NCBI RefSeq assembly: GCF_036026595.1
Contig: NZ_JARZFX010000011.1
Location: forward strand, 1-64,000
Source: Virgibacillus_P tibetensis
GTDB lineage: Bacteria; Bacillota; Bacilli; Bacillales; Amphibacillaceae
DNA: 64,000 bases
Reading direction: 5' to 3'
Below the pieces are notes generated by a model. It was not told the DNA's origin. It did not search any database and saw nothing but the letters and a program-made list of their open reading frames with translations. Every line of letters begins with the position of its first letter. The first letter of the stretch is position 1. A program made the translations under genes and the position numbers. Shown piece after piece: positions 8,350 through 16,890 of this stretch.

Positions 8350-8696
8350 TCTTTTTTTGGGCATTCGTAGTTGGTGGAATTATTTGTGTAATTGGCCAGA
8401 TTATGTTCGATGTATTCAAACTTAATCCCGGTCAAACGCTAACAATTTTAGTTGTAACAGGAGCAGTCCTGGATGGTCTTGGGCTCTATGAACCCCTAAT
8501 TGATTTTGCAGGGGCTGGTGCTACTGTACCAATTACCAGTTTTGGCAACTCCTTAGTTCATGGAGCAATGGCTGAAGCTGAAAAACACGGTCTGATCGGG
8601 GTCGTTACCGGCATGTTCGAGGTAACAAGTGCAGGTATCTCGGCAGCAATTATTTTTGGGGTGATTGGTGCGATTTTATTTAAACCAAAAGGATAG
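8346..8696 (+). CDS. spoVAE: Stage V sporulation protein AE, short form (SpoVAEb)
   Basis: A 116-residue membrane protein starting within ATGA at the spoVAD stop. It shares the SpoVAC/AE repeat pattern PLIDFAGAGATVPITSFGN and GVVTGMFEVTSAGISAAIIFG. The length matches the SpoVAEb form found in three-gene spoVA units. It works with SpoVAC and SpoVAD in dipicolinate transport. Confidence 0.93.
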   Translation: MIFFWAFVVGGIICVIGQIMFDVFKLNPGQTLTILVVTGAVLDGLGLYEPLIDFAGAGATVPITSFGNSLVHGAMAEAEKHGLIGVVTGMFEVTSAGISAAIIFGVIGAILFKPKG

Positions 8697-8707
8697 GAGC
8701 TGAGCAA

Positions 8708-8908
8708 ATGACGGTAGGTTCTCAAGTGAAAAGTTGCTACTCTTCAATAAAAAGCGTTGAAGCAAGTCTCGAATTATTGGCAAGTAAAACTCAAGAATTA
8801 GAAGCGCATGAAAAGCTTAATCAAGCAAAAGCTATTGTATCAGAAGTCAAAAATGATTTAAATTATCAGGTTATCCAACTTACGAAAGAAGAACCGCAAT
8901 ATAAGTAA
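8708..8908 (+). CDS. DUF1657 protein, second copy
   Basis: 66 residues beginning MTVGSQVKSC and ending EEPQYK, paralogous to the copy at 6071. The ATG lies 11 bases after spoVAE behind AGGAGCTGAG. Presence between SpoVAE and the DUF421 gene is the usual place for this family in accessory SpoVA operons. Confidence 0.88.
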   Translation: MTVGSQVKSCYSSIKSVEASLELLASKTQELEAHEKLNQAKAIVSEVKNDLNYQVIQLTKEEPQYK

Positions 8909-8935
8909 TTATACCAGGGAAGGAAGAAATCCTAC

Positions 8936-9793
8936 ATGCCAGAATGGATCATTGTTATACTCAAAACAATAACCTTGCTTACTATCCTTTTTTTTCTTAC
9001 TAAATGGCTTGGTAAAAAACAGATTTCCCAATTAAATATTTTTGAATACATTTCTGGTATTGTCTTGGGTGGAATTGTGGCTATTCATACTGTAGATCCG
9101 AATAGCAATCTTGCTTATGGATTAATTGCCATGTTCATATGGTTTATTGTTCCATTTGCAGTAGAATTTATCTCATTAAAGAGTAAATCTTTCCGTAATT
9201 TTACCGAAGGAAAGAGCACCGTATTCATTCAAGATGGAAAGATTATGGAGGACAATCTAAAGAAGGAAGGCTATTCAACAGATGACTTACTTGAAAAACT
9301 TCGGGACAACAATGTTTTTCTTGCGGCAGATGTGGAGTTTGCTGTACTTGAGCCCTCTGGAACCCTTAGTGTGTTACCAAAAAAAGAAAATCTCCCGTTA
9401 ACCGCCAAGGATCTTGGATTAAAATTAGCACCGCAGAAGGAGCCTCAAGCTGTAATAATGGATGGAAAGGTGCTGCTTGAACCATTAGCAAACCTTAACT
9501 TAAATACTAACTGGCTTGAAACTGAACTGGATAAAATGAACATTAGCATTGAAAATGTATTCCTGGCACAAGCAGACACAGATGCACAACTAACTGTAGA
9601 TTTGTACGATGATAAAATCGCAGTGCCTGCCCCTACAGAAAAGCCCCTTCTTTTGGCAACACTCAAGAAATGCCAGGCTGACCTGGAGCTTTTCGCATTA
9701 GCAACACAAAACGATGAGGCCAAGAAGATATATAGTCAAAACAGTAAAAAACTGCAGCAGGCTATTGCTCTTGTAACGCCGTATTTAAAGTGA
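8936..9793 (+). CDS. DUF421 (YetF-like) membrane protein fused to a DUF1657 domain
   Basis: A 285-residue protein. Residues 1-85 hold three membrane helices (IIVILKTITLLTILFFLTKW and following) with the GKKQISQLNIFEYISGIVLG motif of DUF421. A soluble YetF-type domain follows (FIQDGKIMEDNLKKEGYS, LEPSGTLSVLPKKE). The last 50 residues (LLATLKKCQADLELFALATQ onward) match DUF1657 proteins in the same operon. It is the seventh and last gene of the SpoVA-type operon. In spoVA2mob work this DUF421/DUF1657 gene contributes to spore properties; its biochemical role is unknown. Confidence 0.88.
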   Translation: MPEWIIVILKTITLLTILFFLTKWLGKKQISQLNIFEYISGIVLGGIVAIHTVDPNSNLAYGLIAMFIWFIVPFAVEFISLKSKSFRNFTEGKSTVFIQDGKIMEDNLKKEGYSTDDLLEKLRDNNVFLAADVEFAVLEPSGTLSVLPKKENLPLTAKDLGLKLAPQKEPQAVIMDGKVLLEPLANLNLNTNWLETELDKMNISIENVFLAQADTDAQLTVDLYDDKIAVPAPTEKPLLLATLKKCQADLELFALATQNDEAKKIYSQNSKKLQQAIALVTPYLK

Positions 9794-9810
9794 TTGCATT
9801 TAGTAGTTAA

Positions 9811-9856
9811 AAGAGGATGTCTCATAGAAATGAGGGACACCTTCCCTTTTCCCATG
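9811..9856 (+). terminator. Terminator after the SpoVA-type operon
   Basis: A stem-loop GGATGTCTCAT / ATGAGGGACACC with GU pairs and a 4-base loop is followed by a T-containing tract (CCTTCCCTTTT). It lies before the separate nuclease gene. Confidence 0.6.
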
Positions 9857-9902
9857 TTATACTCAAAGCGACAATGAATGACTATTAAGGAGTATAACTA
9901 AA

Positions 9903-10427
9903 ATGAAAAAGATAAGCATTCATATTATTTTTATAATCACAGTAATCATACTTACTTCCTGTACAAATAATTCCATGCAACAGAATAGCACTTCATTTGT
10001 TCGGGTAGTTGATGGAGATACATTAATTGCATCTATCGATGGAACTGAGGAGTATGTTCGTCTCTTATTAGTGGATACACCAGAAACAAAACATCCGGAT
10101 AAGGGGAAACAACCCTATGGAGAGGAAGCAAGTATGCTGATGGAAAATACATTTTCTCCATCAGATCCTATTAAGTTGGAGTATGGAACCGAGAAAAGAG
10201 ATAAGTACGACCGTATTCTTGCCTATGTTTATACAGAAGAAGGGGAAATGTTTAACGAAATGCTGCTGGAAGAAGGTTTAGCACGTGTAGCTTATGTTTT
10301 TCCCCCAAATGATAAGTATGTAGATGAATTTAGGAAATTGGAACAGGTGGCAAAAGATAGGGAAATTGGTATATGGAGTATTGAAGGCTACGTTACTGAT
10401 TACGGATTTGATTCAGAAGCAGATTAG
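9903..10427 (+). CDS. Secreted thermonuclease-family lipoprotein (SNase domain)
   Basis: A signal peptide with lipobox (ILTSC) is followed by a staphylococcal nuclease-like domain. The conserved VVDGDTL holds the Ca-binding Asp, VRLLLVDTPET the catalytic Arg and Asp/Glu region, and DKYDRILAYVY the second catalytic Arg. FNEMLLEEGLARV and IGIWS complete the fold. The total of 174 residues fits YncB/YokF-type exported nucleases. Monocistronic between terminators; probably degrades extracellular DNA or RNA. Confidence 0.92.
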   Translation: MKKISIHIIFIITVIILTSCTNNSMQQNSTSFVRVVDGDTLIASIDGTEEYVRLLLVDTPETKHPDKGKQPYGEEASMLMENTFSPSDPIKLEYGTEKRDKYDRILAYVYTEEGEMFNEMLLEEGLARVAYVFPPNDKYVDEFRKLEQVAKDREIGIWSIEGYVTDYGFDSEAD

Positions 10428-10450
10428 ACTCCCTCTCTGAGAGTCTAATC
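10424..10450. terminator. Hairpin between convergent genes
   Basis: TTAGACTC and GAGTCTAA form an 8-bp stem with an inner CTCTC/GAGAG-like region between the nuclease gene and the convergent dehydrogenase gene. The T tract is weak in both directions, so the termination role is tentative. Confidence 0.45.
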
Positions 10451-10460
10451 ATTGTATGAT

Positions 10461-11444
10461 TCAATCACTGATTTTTACTGCAAGTTTACCAAATTGCTTG
10501 TTCCCTTCCAGATAGTTAAACGCTTCCTGGATATTACCCAGCAAATAGGTCTTATCGACAACAGGATGCATGTTGAAGTTTGTTATATGATCCAACATTG
10601 CTCGCAATTCCTGTCTGCTTCCCATTGTAGTACCGATTAGCTGATATTGCCCATAGAAGAACTCTCGTAAATTAAAGTCGATTGTATCCTCTGTAGTAGC
10701 TCCAAATATTACCATTCGTCCGCCTTTCTTTAACACTTTTAACGAACGATTGAACGTAGCACGTCCCACACTATCAACGACAAGATCAATTGTCTCCTTT
10801 TCTAATTCTTTTGGCCAATCAGAAGCTGTGTCTAATACGATATCTGCACCAAGCTCTTTTGCCTGTTTTTGCTTCTCCTTGCTCCTCGAAGTTACAATAA
10901 CTTTTGCTCCAACATTTTTGGCGAACGAAATTAAGTAAGTTGCAACCCCACTTCCTGCTCCTGGAATGAAGACAGTATCTCCTTTTTTGACTTGGCCCTT
11001 TGTAAATAATGCCCGATATCCAGTTAAAGCAGATAATGCTAAAACTCCCGCTTCTTCCCAGGACAGATGGGCAGGCTTGGTTTCTACCTGATCTGCTGAA
11101 ATGGCAATTTTCTCAGCAAATGTACCATGGTCAGGCATTCCTAAAATATCAAACCCTTTTGGTGGAGCATCACTCGTCTCATACCAGCGCAGAGCTGGAT
11201 TTATAATAACCTCATCGCCCACCGAGAATTCAGTTACCCCTTCACCTACTGACTCAATTATTCCAGCTCCATCTGAACCTAAAGCTAAAGCCTCTGCTTC
11301 AGCTCCCCTTCTATTAGGAATATTCAGGTCTCGTCGATTAAGCCCAGCGGCTTTCAAGGAAACAACTACCTCCCCACTTTCAGCAACTGGTACCTCTATT
11401 TCTTTAATTTTTAACTCTCCGTATTCATGTATAAATGCTTTCAT
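10461..11444 (-). CDS. Zinc-type alcohol dehydrogenase-like / quinone oxidoreductase (YogA-like)
   Basis: MDR-superfamily reductase of about 327 residues. The N-terminal GroES-like domain shows LKAAGLNRRDLNIPNRRG and GSDGAGIIESVGEGV; the Rossmann domain shows FIPGAGSGVATYLISFAKN and DLVVDSVG. The second Met (MKAFIHEYGELKI) is better spaced from GAGAGGATG than the first, three codons upstream. The structural zinc Cys cluster is absent, as in YogA and quinone reductases. It is last in a three-gene minus-strand operon with the ArsA-like ATPase. Confidence 0.8.
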   Translation of the reverse strand: MKAFIHEYGELKIKEIEVPVAESGEVVVSLKAAGLNRRDLNIPNRRGAEAEALALGSDGAGIIESVGEGVTEFSVGDEVIINPALRWYETSDAPPKGFDILGMPDHGTFAEKIAISADQVETKPAHLSWEEAGVLALSALTGYRALFTKGQVKKGDTVFIPGAGSGVATYLISFAKNVGAKVIVTSRSKEKQKQAKELGADIVLDTASDWPKELEKETIDLVVDSVGRATFNRSLKVLKKGGRMVIFGATTEDTIDFNLREFFYGQYQLIGTTMGSRQELRAMLDHITNFNMHPVVDKTYLLGNIQEAFNYLEGNKQFGKLAVKISD

Positions 11445-11463
11445 TGCTGTCATCCTCTCTACT

Positions 11464-12387
11464 CTAGTAAAAACTACTAAATTCTTCCAATTGGCTTTTA
11501 TTTGTTATGTCGTGTGAAAATAACGGAACATAAATCAGTTCTTGTTTCTGAAATGTCTCTTTAATCATTTCCAAATATTGCTCTTCGTGATTTTTTCGTT
11601 GCAGCAGAAATTCTCCATCTGCATTTTCTGGTAATACTTTATTCACAATCAATGTTTTCACATTCAGGTGGTATTTATCAAGTAATCCGATCGCTTTTTT
11701 TGTTTCCAGAATGGGAAGCCGTTCGGGATTCAATACAAAGATAAATCCGGTCTCTTTCATATCGAGCAATACTTCTCTAGCTCTGGAAAACCGTTCTTGT
11801 CTTTCTCTTAAAACATCATAAATTGGATCTTCAATTGGTTCACCGTCATTTAGTAGCTGTGTATAATTTTCGTTTGTTTTTTTGCGCTTTTGCAGTAATC
11901 CTTCAATCCACACCCCCATTAACTCTGGTAAGGAGAGCAGGCGAATCGTGTGGCCCGTTGGTGCTGTATCAAATATAAGTTTATCAAAATGCTCTCTTTC
12001 TTCCAAGATTATTTGGATAAGCTTATCAAACAGTGCCGCTTCGTCAGCACCTGGGGAAGCTTTGGCTGTATCTAATTGCCGATGAACCTCTTCCACCATA
12101 CCTGAATGTACAATACCCTTAATATTTTCTTTTACACCTTTTATATAATTATTCGTTTCTATTTCCGGGTCAATTTCCAAGGCGTGCAGATAGTCTGACA
12201 CCTTTGTTATTTTACCGCCAATTGACTGATTAAAGATATCGCCAAGATTATGAGCCGGATCCGTGGATATTAGCAAAGTTTTATTACCTGCTTGAGCTGA
12301 TTTCCAAGCGATTGCAGCTGCCGAAGTCGATTTCCCCACACCACCCTTGCCACCTACAAAAATAATCTTTTTCTTTAATTCCTGCAT
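11464..12387 (-). CDS. ArsA/Get3-family ATPase
   Basis: A 307-residue ATPase with the deviant Walker A GGKGGVGKSTSAAA near the start, switch I around LLISTDPAHNLGDIF, and switch II FDTAPTGHTIRLLSLPE, all diagnostic of ArsA/Get3. No ArsB, ArsC or ArsR gene is nearby, so an arsenite pump role is not supported. Context is a small CC-ending protein gene upstream (28-base gap) and a reductase gene 10 bases downstream. Membrane-protein targeting or metal handling are possible. Confidence 0.88.
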   Translation of the reverse strand: MQELKKKIIFVGGKGGVGKSTSAAAIAWKSAQAGNKTLLISTDPAHNLGDIFNQSIGGKITKVSDYLHALEIDPEIETNNYIKGVKENIKGIVHSGMVEEVHRQLDTAKASPGADEAALFDKLIQIILEEREHFDKLIFDTAPTGHTIRLLSLPELMGVWIEGLLQKRKKTNENYTQLLNDGEPIEDPIYDVLRERQERFSRAREVLLDMKETGFIFVLNPERLPILETKKAIGLLDKYHLNVKTLIVNKVLPENADGEFLLQRKNHEEQYLEMIKETFQKQELIYVPLFSHDITNKSQLEEFSSFY

Positions 12388-12415
12388 TGAATCACCTTTT
12401 TTCTTATAGACTTTT

Positions 12416-12676
12416 TCAGCAACAGCGTATTCCGGTCATTGGAGACTTCTCCATTCCCATACGTAAATGCCAATCATGGAATTTTTCTATCATATAGGGA
12501 TAAAGCTCTAATGTATAATAATAAACTGGATTGGGTATCCCTATCATTTCGGAATAGAGCAACAACAAGAATAAATCATCCTCGTCCCGGAGTTCCCTGG
12601 CAATTTCCTGGCGATGCGGCATGCTTAATACTTCTTCATAATACTCGATCAATTTTTTCAGTTTATCCAGTACCAT
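12416..12676 (-). CDS. Small protein ending in Cys-Cys (cory-CC-star-like)
   Basis: An 86-residue helical protein ending ...GIRCC at its stop. The size and the invariant-looking C-terminal Cys pair resemble the family named cory-CC-star. The body is rich in Leu, Glu and Tyr (LFLLLLYSEMIGIPNPVYYY). It leads an operon with the ArsA-like ATPase. The C-terminal CC suggests metal or metalloid binding or lipid/thiol modification; that is inference. The family name comes from memory. Confidence 0.6.
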   Translation of the reverse strand: MVLDKLKKLIEYYEEVLSMPHRQEIARELRDEDDLFLLLLYSEMIGIPNPVYYYTLELYPYMIEKFHDWHLRMGMEKSPMTGIRCC

Positions 12677-12703
12677 AAAATAAACCTCGCTTTCTTAAAA
12701 TAC

Positions 12704-12740
12704 AGAAAAGGGATCATGGTTTAAATGATCCCTTTTCCTC
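12704..12740 (-). terminator. Terminator of cstA
   Basis: A stem of 11-12 bp (AAAAGGGATCAT / ATGATCCCTTTT) with a 7-nt loop lies just downstream of cstA on the minus strand. Confidence 0.85.
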
Positions 12741-12762
12741 CTATTTTGCAGTCTCACTCTTA

Positions 12763-14502
12763 TTAATCATCATCATTATCCACTGGTAAGTCGTGCTTCC
12801 CAGTTAAAGCTGATATGGCTGTTAATATAATCCATACAGCAAAAACCAGTATAATGGCTCCCAGGACAAATAATAACATATTCGAGTTATTCCCCATCCA
12901 TGACCATTCAAATGCTACTTGCTGGAACATTGCGTACAGTGTCATGAACATCAAGAATATCATTGGGATTAATGCAATCGCATAATTACGACCCAGTCGC
13001 TTTAGCCATATAGCTATTAACAATAAGCTAATCCCCGCGAGCAGCTGATTTGCTGTTCCAAATAACGGCCATAGCAGATACCCTCCAGATCCAAATCCTC
13101 TTGGTCCTTCCGGTAACAGAACTAAAGCTGCACTCGACACAACAGCAACGCTAGTCGCTACATGCGTTCTTGTCAGTGCAGGTATCTTATATTCAACACC
13201 CAGTTCCGCAATAATATAACGCATTAAACGTACAGATGTGTCCAGGGTTGTTGCAGCAAAACTTACGATTATAACAGACACAATGGTTGTCGCAATATCA
13301 GGTGGTATTGCTAAGCCTGTAGCAAGGACGGCAGCGCCCTCTACAAAGACACCAAGACCAACTGCGTTTGCATCTGTAAAACTGCTGTATGTTGCTAAAA
13401 ATTCATCTGTATTCGAAAAGAATGTAGCAACGGCCAGAATCGCAACTAACGCCAGAATACCTTCACCAACAGCACCTAGATAACCAACAAATCGAGCGTC
13501 CGTTTCTTTATTCAATTGCTTAGACGACGTCCCGGAAGAGACCAGTCCATGGAAGCCTGAAATGGCACCACAGGCAATTGTAATAAACAATAAAGGGAAC
13601 CATGATATGTCTGTATTAAGATTCGCAACAGGGGCGGTAATTTCTGGATTTAAAAAGAGCAAGCCCAGATACAAAATCCCCAGACCAACCAAAAGCTGGT
13701 GAGAATTAATGAAATCCCGTGGCTGCAATAGCTTCCAAACAGGTAATGTGGATGCAATATAGACATATACCATCAAAATAATAATCCATATAAAGAAAGC
13801 AGAGGAAACTGCGCCTAATCCAAATAATCCGGTGCCATCCTCACCACCCATATAACCAACTAAGTCTATTTGCAGAAACTCTATTCTGCTGGCCATAATA
13901 GCAGTTAGATACATGACTGCTAATGCAATTAAAGACGGAACCAGCATCTTTGTATTTCTCTTATATACAGCATATCCAATCCATATTGCAAGTGGAATCT
14001 GAATAAATACTGCCAATACACTTGCTGGATAAGAAATAAATAGATTGGCAATTACCCATGCAAACACCGCATTAACCATTAAAACAAGGATTAGGATAAT
14101 AAATAAAAATAAAACCTTTGCCCTTTGGCCAATTAAACGGTGTGCTAATGTACCAACTGATTGCCCTTTGTTTCGTACTGATAGAACTAGAGTACCAAAA
14201 TCATGGACTCCCGCCGCAAATACCGTTCCTAATATTACCCATAAAAATGCTGGCAGCCATCCCCAATAGACAGCAATTGCAGGACCAAGAATGGGTGCTG
14301 CTCCAGCAATGGAAGTAAAATGATGACCCCACAAAACAAACTTATTTGTGGGAACGAAATCCACCCCGTCCTTGTATCGATGTGCGGGTGTAACATAATT
14401 GGGATCCAGCCGAAAAATCTTTTCCGCCACAAATTTTGAATAATAACGATACCCTAAAGCAAACACAATGATACCAATAAGTGCAACTAAAATACTAGAC
14501 AA
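12763..14502 (-). CDS. cstA: Carbon starvation / peptide transporter CstA
   Basis: A 579-residue polytopic membrane protein. The N-terminal RYYSKFVAEKIFRLD, the KDGVDFVPTNKFVLWGHHF segment and HDFGTLVLS are CstA signatures, as is FHGLVSSGTSSKQL in the middle. The start is a TTG at 14500-14502 behind GGAGGGGG. CstA-family proteins import peptides or pyruvate under carbon limitation. It is a shorter form (under 600 residues) with a C-terminal acidic tail ending DNDDD. Monocistronic with its own terminator. Confidence 0.93.
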   Translation of the reverse strand: MSSILVALIGIIVFALGYRYYSKFVAEKIFRLDPNYVTPAHRYKDGVDFVPTNKFVLWGHHFTSIAGAAPILGPAIAVYWGWLPAFLWVILGTVFAAGVHDFGTLVLSVRNKGQSVGTLAHRLIGQRAKVLFLFIILILVLMVNAVFAWVIANLFISYPASVLAVFIQIPLAIWIGYAVYKRNTKMLVPSLIALAVMYLTAIMASRIEFLQIDLVGYMGGEDGTGLFGLGAVSSAFFIWIIILMVYVYIASTLPVWKLLQPRDFINSHQLLVGLGILYLGLLFLNPEITAPVANLNTDISWFPLLFITIACGAISGFHGLVSSGTSSKQLNKETDARFVGYLGAVGEGILALVAILAVATFFSNTDEFLATYSSFTDANAVGLGVFVEGAAVLATGLAIPPDIATTIVSVIIVSFAATTLDTSVRLMRYIIAELGVEYKIPALTRTHVATSVAVVSSAALVLLPEGPRGFGSGGYLLWPLFGTANQLLAGISLLLIAIWLKRLGRNYAIALIPMIFLMFMTLYAMFQQVAFEWSWMGNNSNMLLFVLGAIILVFAVWIILTAISALTGKHDLPVDNDDD

Positions 14503-14805
14503 TACGTTCTACCCCCTCCAAATTTATTAGGACAGTCCCAAACAATCTTAAAATAAAATCAAACGAATAATCAGACTTATCCTATATAACGCTATGTATA
14601 AGCATTTCACATTATTACAATCTTATGTTAATTCAAAAATATACAAATTGCAACATAGTTTTACCATAAAAAAGAACTGTATCAATTAGAACAGTTCTGT
14701 GTAAGAATAAAGATTTTTATAATATAGCTTACTCTGTCGATATATATTGTTCGATAATTTCATCACACCACGAGCATATCAATTCTGTCTAAGTGGAAAT
14801 GCATC
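14503..14805. other. Intergenic region between cstA and the upstream transporter
   Basis: About 300 AT-rich bases holding the terminator of the upstream gene (14664-14699) and presumably the cstA promoter. No small frame with a ribosome site, and no confident catabolite (cre) site, was recognised. Confidence 0.5.
14664..14699 (-). terminator. Terminator of the transporter gene at 14806-16227
   Basis: AGAACTGT / ACAGTTCT stem with a 10-nt loop, followed on the minus strand by TTTTTT. Confidence 0.8.
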
Positions 14806-16227
14806 CTACAGAAGAAATACAGCAAACAGAGTAGTTACGAATAAACCAAGCATAACAGGAAGGAAGTTTTTCCGTACTAACTCCATTACAGAAACACCAC
14901 AGAACCCTGCAATTGCTATTAATGAAGACCAAGCGACCAATGTCCCTCCTCCAGTCCATATCGAACCCATTTGACCAATCGCTGCTAAAGTCGCAGCATC
15001 AATCGAACTATTTTCCAGCGATGCAGCAAGCGCTCCGGTAAGAGGCAGACCGGAAAATCCCGATCCATCAAGTCCTGTAATGATACCAATGATTAATATA
15101 CTAAACGCGGCAAATAATGCACCTTGCGGCAAGAAATCCTGTGTCGATTGTACAAGGTCAAATAATAAAGATGGGGCATTTTCTTCTACCCCCAGTATAC
15201 TTCCTGAAAAGTCAGAACTTCCCAAGAAGAAAAATCCTGCAATTGGAATAACAGGCCCCATAGCTCTGAAAGCAAATACAAAACCATCTGTAATGTGAGA
15301 ACTAATGTAATCCAAGGCATGTTGTCTTCCGAACGCTACTGTTGCTAGCAATAGAAGGATAACAGCAACACCACCAACAAACGCTGCCCCGTCTCCTCCT
15401 TCAAGTCCACTCATTCTGCCAGATAATAGCTTTTCGTAGACCATATAAATAACAACACCAAGTAGTGTTATCGGAACCATTATTGCAAATACCTTACTCC
15501 ATGCAGATAAATTCTTAGCATATGCTTTATTCGCTGATTCTGTTGTGGATTGCATATTTTGCAGATCTAACTCATTTTCCTTATCACCTTTAGACCGGAT
15601 TGATTTACGGTAGAATAAATAAGCCAGCAGAATTGCAACACTACCTGCCACCACAGATAGGATAAGAGCTTTATCTGCAACTAACGCCGTATCAACACCA
15701 GCTGAGGCAGCTGATAAACTAGGTGCAACCTGCACAATATAGTCAGAAGAAAGCGCCATCCCCTGCCCTGCAAGCGCTATGGCAACCGCAGCGGTCATAA
15801 CTGGTAAGCCTGAACGTACAGCAGCAGGTACTAATAACGCACATATGAGTGGTACTGCGGGTGTCGGCCAGAAGAATAAAGATATAACAAAAGTCACACC
15901 TACGAGAACAAAGAATGAAACATGACCATTTATCATCATTTTCTGGATTGGCCTGATCATTCTCTGATCAGCACCCAAATCACGTAACGAATGCAGTAGG
16001 GCCAACATGAAGGTAATGATTAAAAAAATACTGAAAAGCTCTTGCGCAGCTACTAAATTCGCATTAAAAATGGCTGTAAATCCATCAATTAAACTCCCCT
16101 TGTATACCCAAGCTATGACAAATGTTCCAAGTAAGGTTGGTAACACAACCCCCTTACGGAAAACCATGGTACCTATAATTAGCAGTGTGAATAAACCATA
16201 CAACCAATGAGAAATTGTTAGATCCAT
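14806..16227 (-). CDS. Polytopic membrane transporter, family uncertain
   Basis: A 473-residue protein with about 12 hydrophobic segments (LYGLFTLLIIGTMVF, TFVIAWVYKGSL and onward) and the layout of ion-transporter-superfamily carriers: two similar halves and re-entrant Gly/Ser/Pro-rich stretches such as FFWPTPAVPLICALLVPAAV and GLDGSGFSGLPLTGALA. An ATG follows AGGAAGAGG. The substrate cannot be deduced; organic acids or Na+ coupling are possible. Monocistronic. Confidence 0.7.
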   Translation of the reverse strand: MDLTISHWLYGLFTLLIIGTMVFRKGVVLPTLLGTFVIAWVYKGSLIDGFTAIFNANLVAAQELFSIFLIITFMLALLHSLRDLGADQRMIRPIQKMMINGHVSFFVLVGVTFVISLFFWPTPAVPLICALLVPAAVRSGLPVMTAAVAIALAGQGMALSSDYIVQVAPSLSAASAGVDTALVADKALILSVVAGSVAILLAYLFYRKSIRSKGDKENELDLQNMQSTTESANKAYAKNLSAWSKVFAIMVPITLLGVVIYMVYEKLLSGRMSGLEGGDGAAFVGGVAVILLLLATVAFGRQHALDYISSHITDGFVFAFRAMGPVIPIAGFFFLGSSDFSGSILGVEENAPSLLFDLVQSTQDFLPQGALFAAFSILIIGIITGLDGSGFSGLPLTGALAASLENSSIDAATLAAIGQMGSIWTGGGTLVAWSSLIAIAGFCGVSVMELVRKNFLPVMLGLFVTTLFAVFLL

Positions 16228-16318
16228 GTATACCTCTTCCTTTCCTGATGAATAGTCCTATAGCCTATGCATAACACAAGCTTAGCGCTACCAAGCTAAG
16301 TTCAAGTCCGGTTTACAT

Positions 16319-16343
16319 GTTTAATTCTTTTTCACCTGGGAAT
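16319..16343 (+). promoter_or_regulatory. SigB-type promoter for the YflT-like stress gene
   Basis: GTTTAA at 16319-16324, a 13-base spacer, then GGGAAT at 16338-16343 match the SigB consensus GTTTaa-N12-14-GGGtAt. It lies 36 bases before the TTG start of a general stress protein. Confidence 0.75.
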
Positions 16344-16379
16344 ATAATAATTGAACAACTTAAGAGGAGGAGATACTAC

Positions 16380-16730
16380 TTGAAACCATTTATTAAGACG
16401 TATTCAAATGATGAACAACTTAAGACAGATATAAGCCTTTTAAAGGATAAGGGTGTAAACAAAGAAGATGTGTATGTTTTATCACATGATGAGGATCGAA
16501 CAAAACGCATAGCTGGAAGTGCGGACACGAATACCATCGGAATCAAAGAAATGGACTTTGGCAATGCGGTAGGAACACTATTCAGTAAAAAAGGCGATGA
16601 ACTACGCACGAAGCTGGAAGAAATGGGGTTCTCCAAAGCGGAAGCAGAAAATTATGAAGAAGATATGGATGAAGGTAAAGTGCTGTTAATTGTGACAAAT
16701 AATGAAGCCGTAAATAGCTATTTACTTTAA
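16380..16730 (+). CDS. General stress protein, YflT/GSP17M-like
   Basis: TTG start 7 bases after GGAGGAG; about 116 residues. The N-terminus MKPFIKTYSNDEQLKTDISL and the VYVLSHDEDRTKRIA segment fit the small heat-/salt-induced general stress proteins of the YflT family. A well-formed SigB promoter precedes it and a terminator follows, so it is a single-gene member of the general stress regulon. The biochemical role of the family is unknown. An in-frame extension upstream overlaps the promoter and was discarded. Confidence 0.85.
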   Translation: MKPFIKTYSNDEQLKTDISLLKDKGVNKEDVYVLSHDEDRTKRIAGSADTNTIGIKEMDFGNAVGTLFSKKGDELRTKLEEMGFSKAEAENYEEDMDEGKVLLIVTNNEAVNSYLL

Positions 16731-16737
16731 ATAAAAG

Positions 16738-16770
16738 TGGACAACCTAATGCGCATAGGTTGTCCTTTTC
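16738..16770 (+). terminator. Terminator of the stress gene
   Basis: A 10-bp stem (GGACAACCTA / TAGGTTGTCC) with a 7-nt loop is followed by TTTTC. Confidence 0.9.
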
Positions 16771-16829
16771 ATTTTACATCGTTTTATGATTTTATAATAA
16801 TTGCAGCAAAACGTGAGGGAATGAACCAA

Positions 16830-16868
16830 ATGAAAAGGTAACCTCTTTTATATGAAGAGGTTACCTTA
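16830..16868 (-). terminator. Terminator of thiT
   Basis: A 13-bp perfect stem (AAGGTAACCTCTT / AAGAGGTTACCTT) follows thiT on the minus strand, with a short T/C run after it. Confidence 0.8.
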
Positions 16869-16890
16869 ATGTGAGCGGACTAGTAATCTT

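Noticed and set aside
11464..12387. Arsenite efflux ATPase as the function of the ArsA-like gene
   Set aside because: No arsB, arsC, arsD or arsR gene lies nearby, and the context is different.
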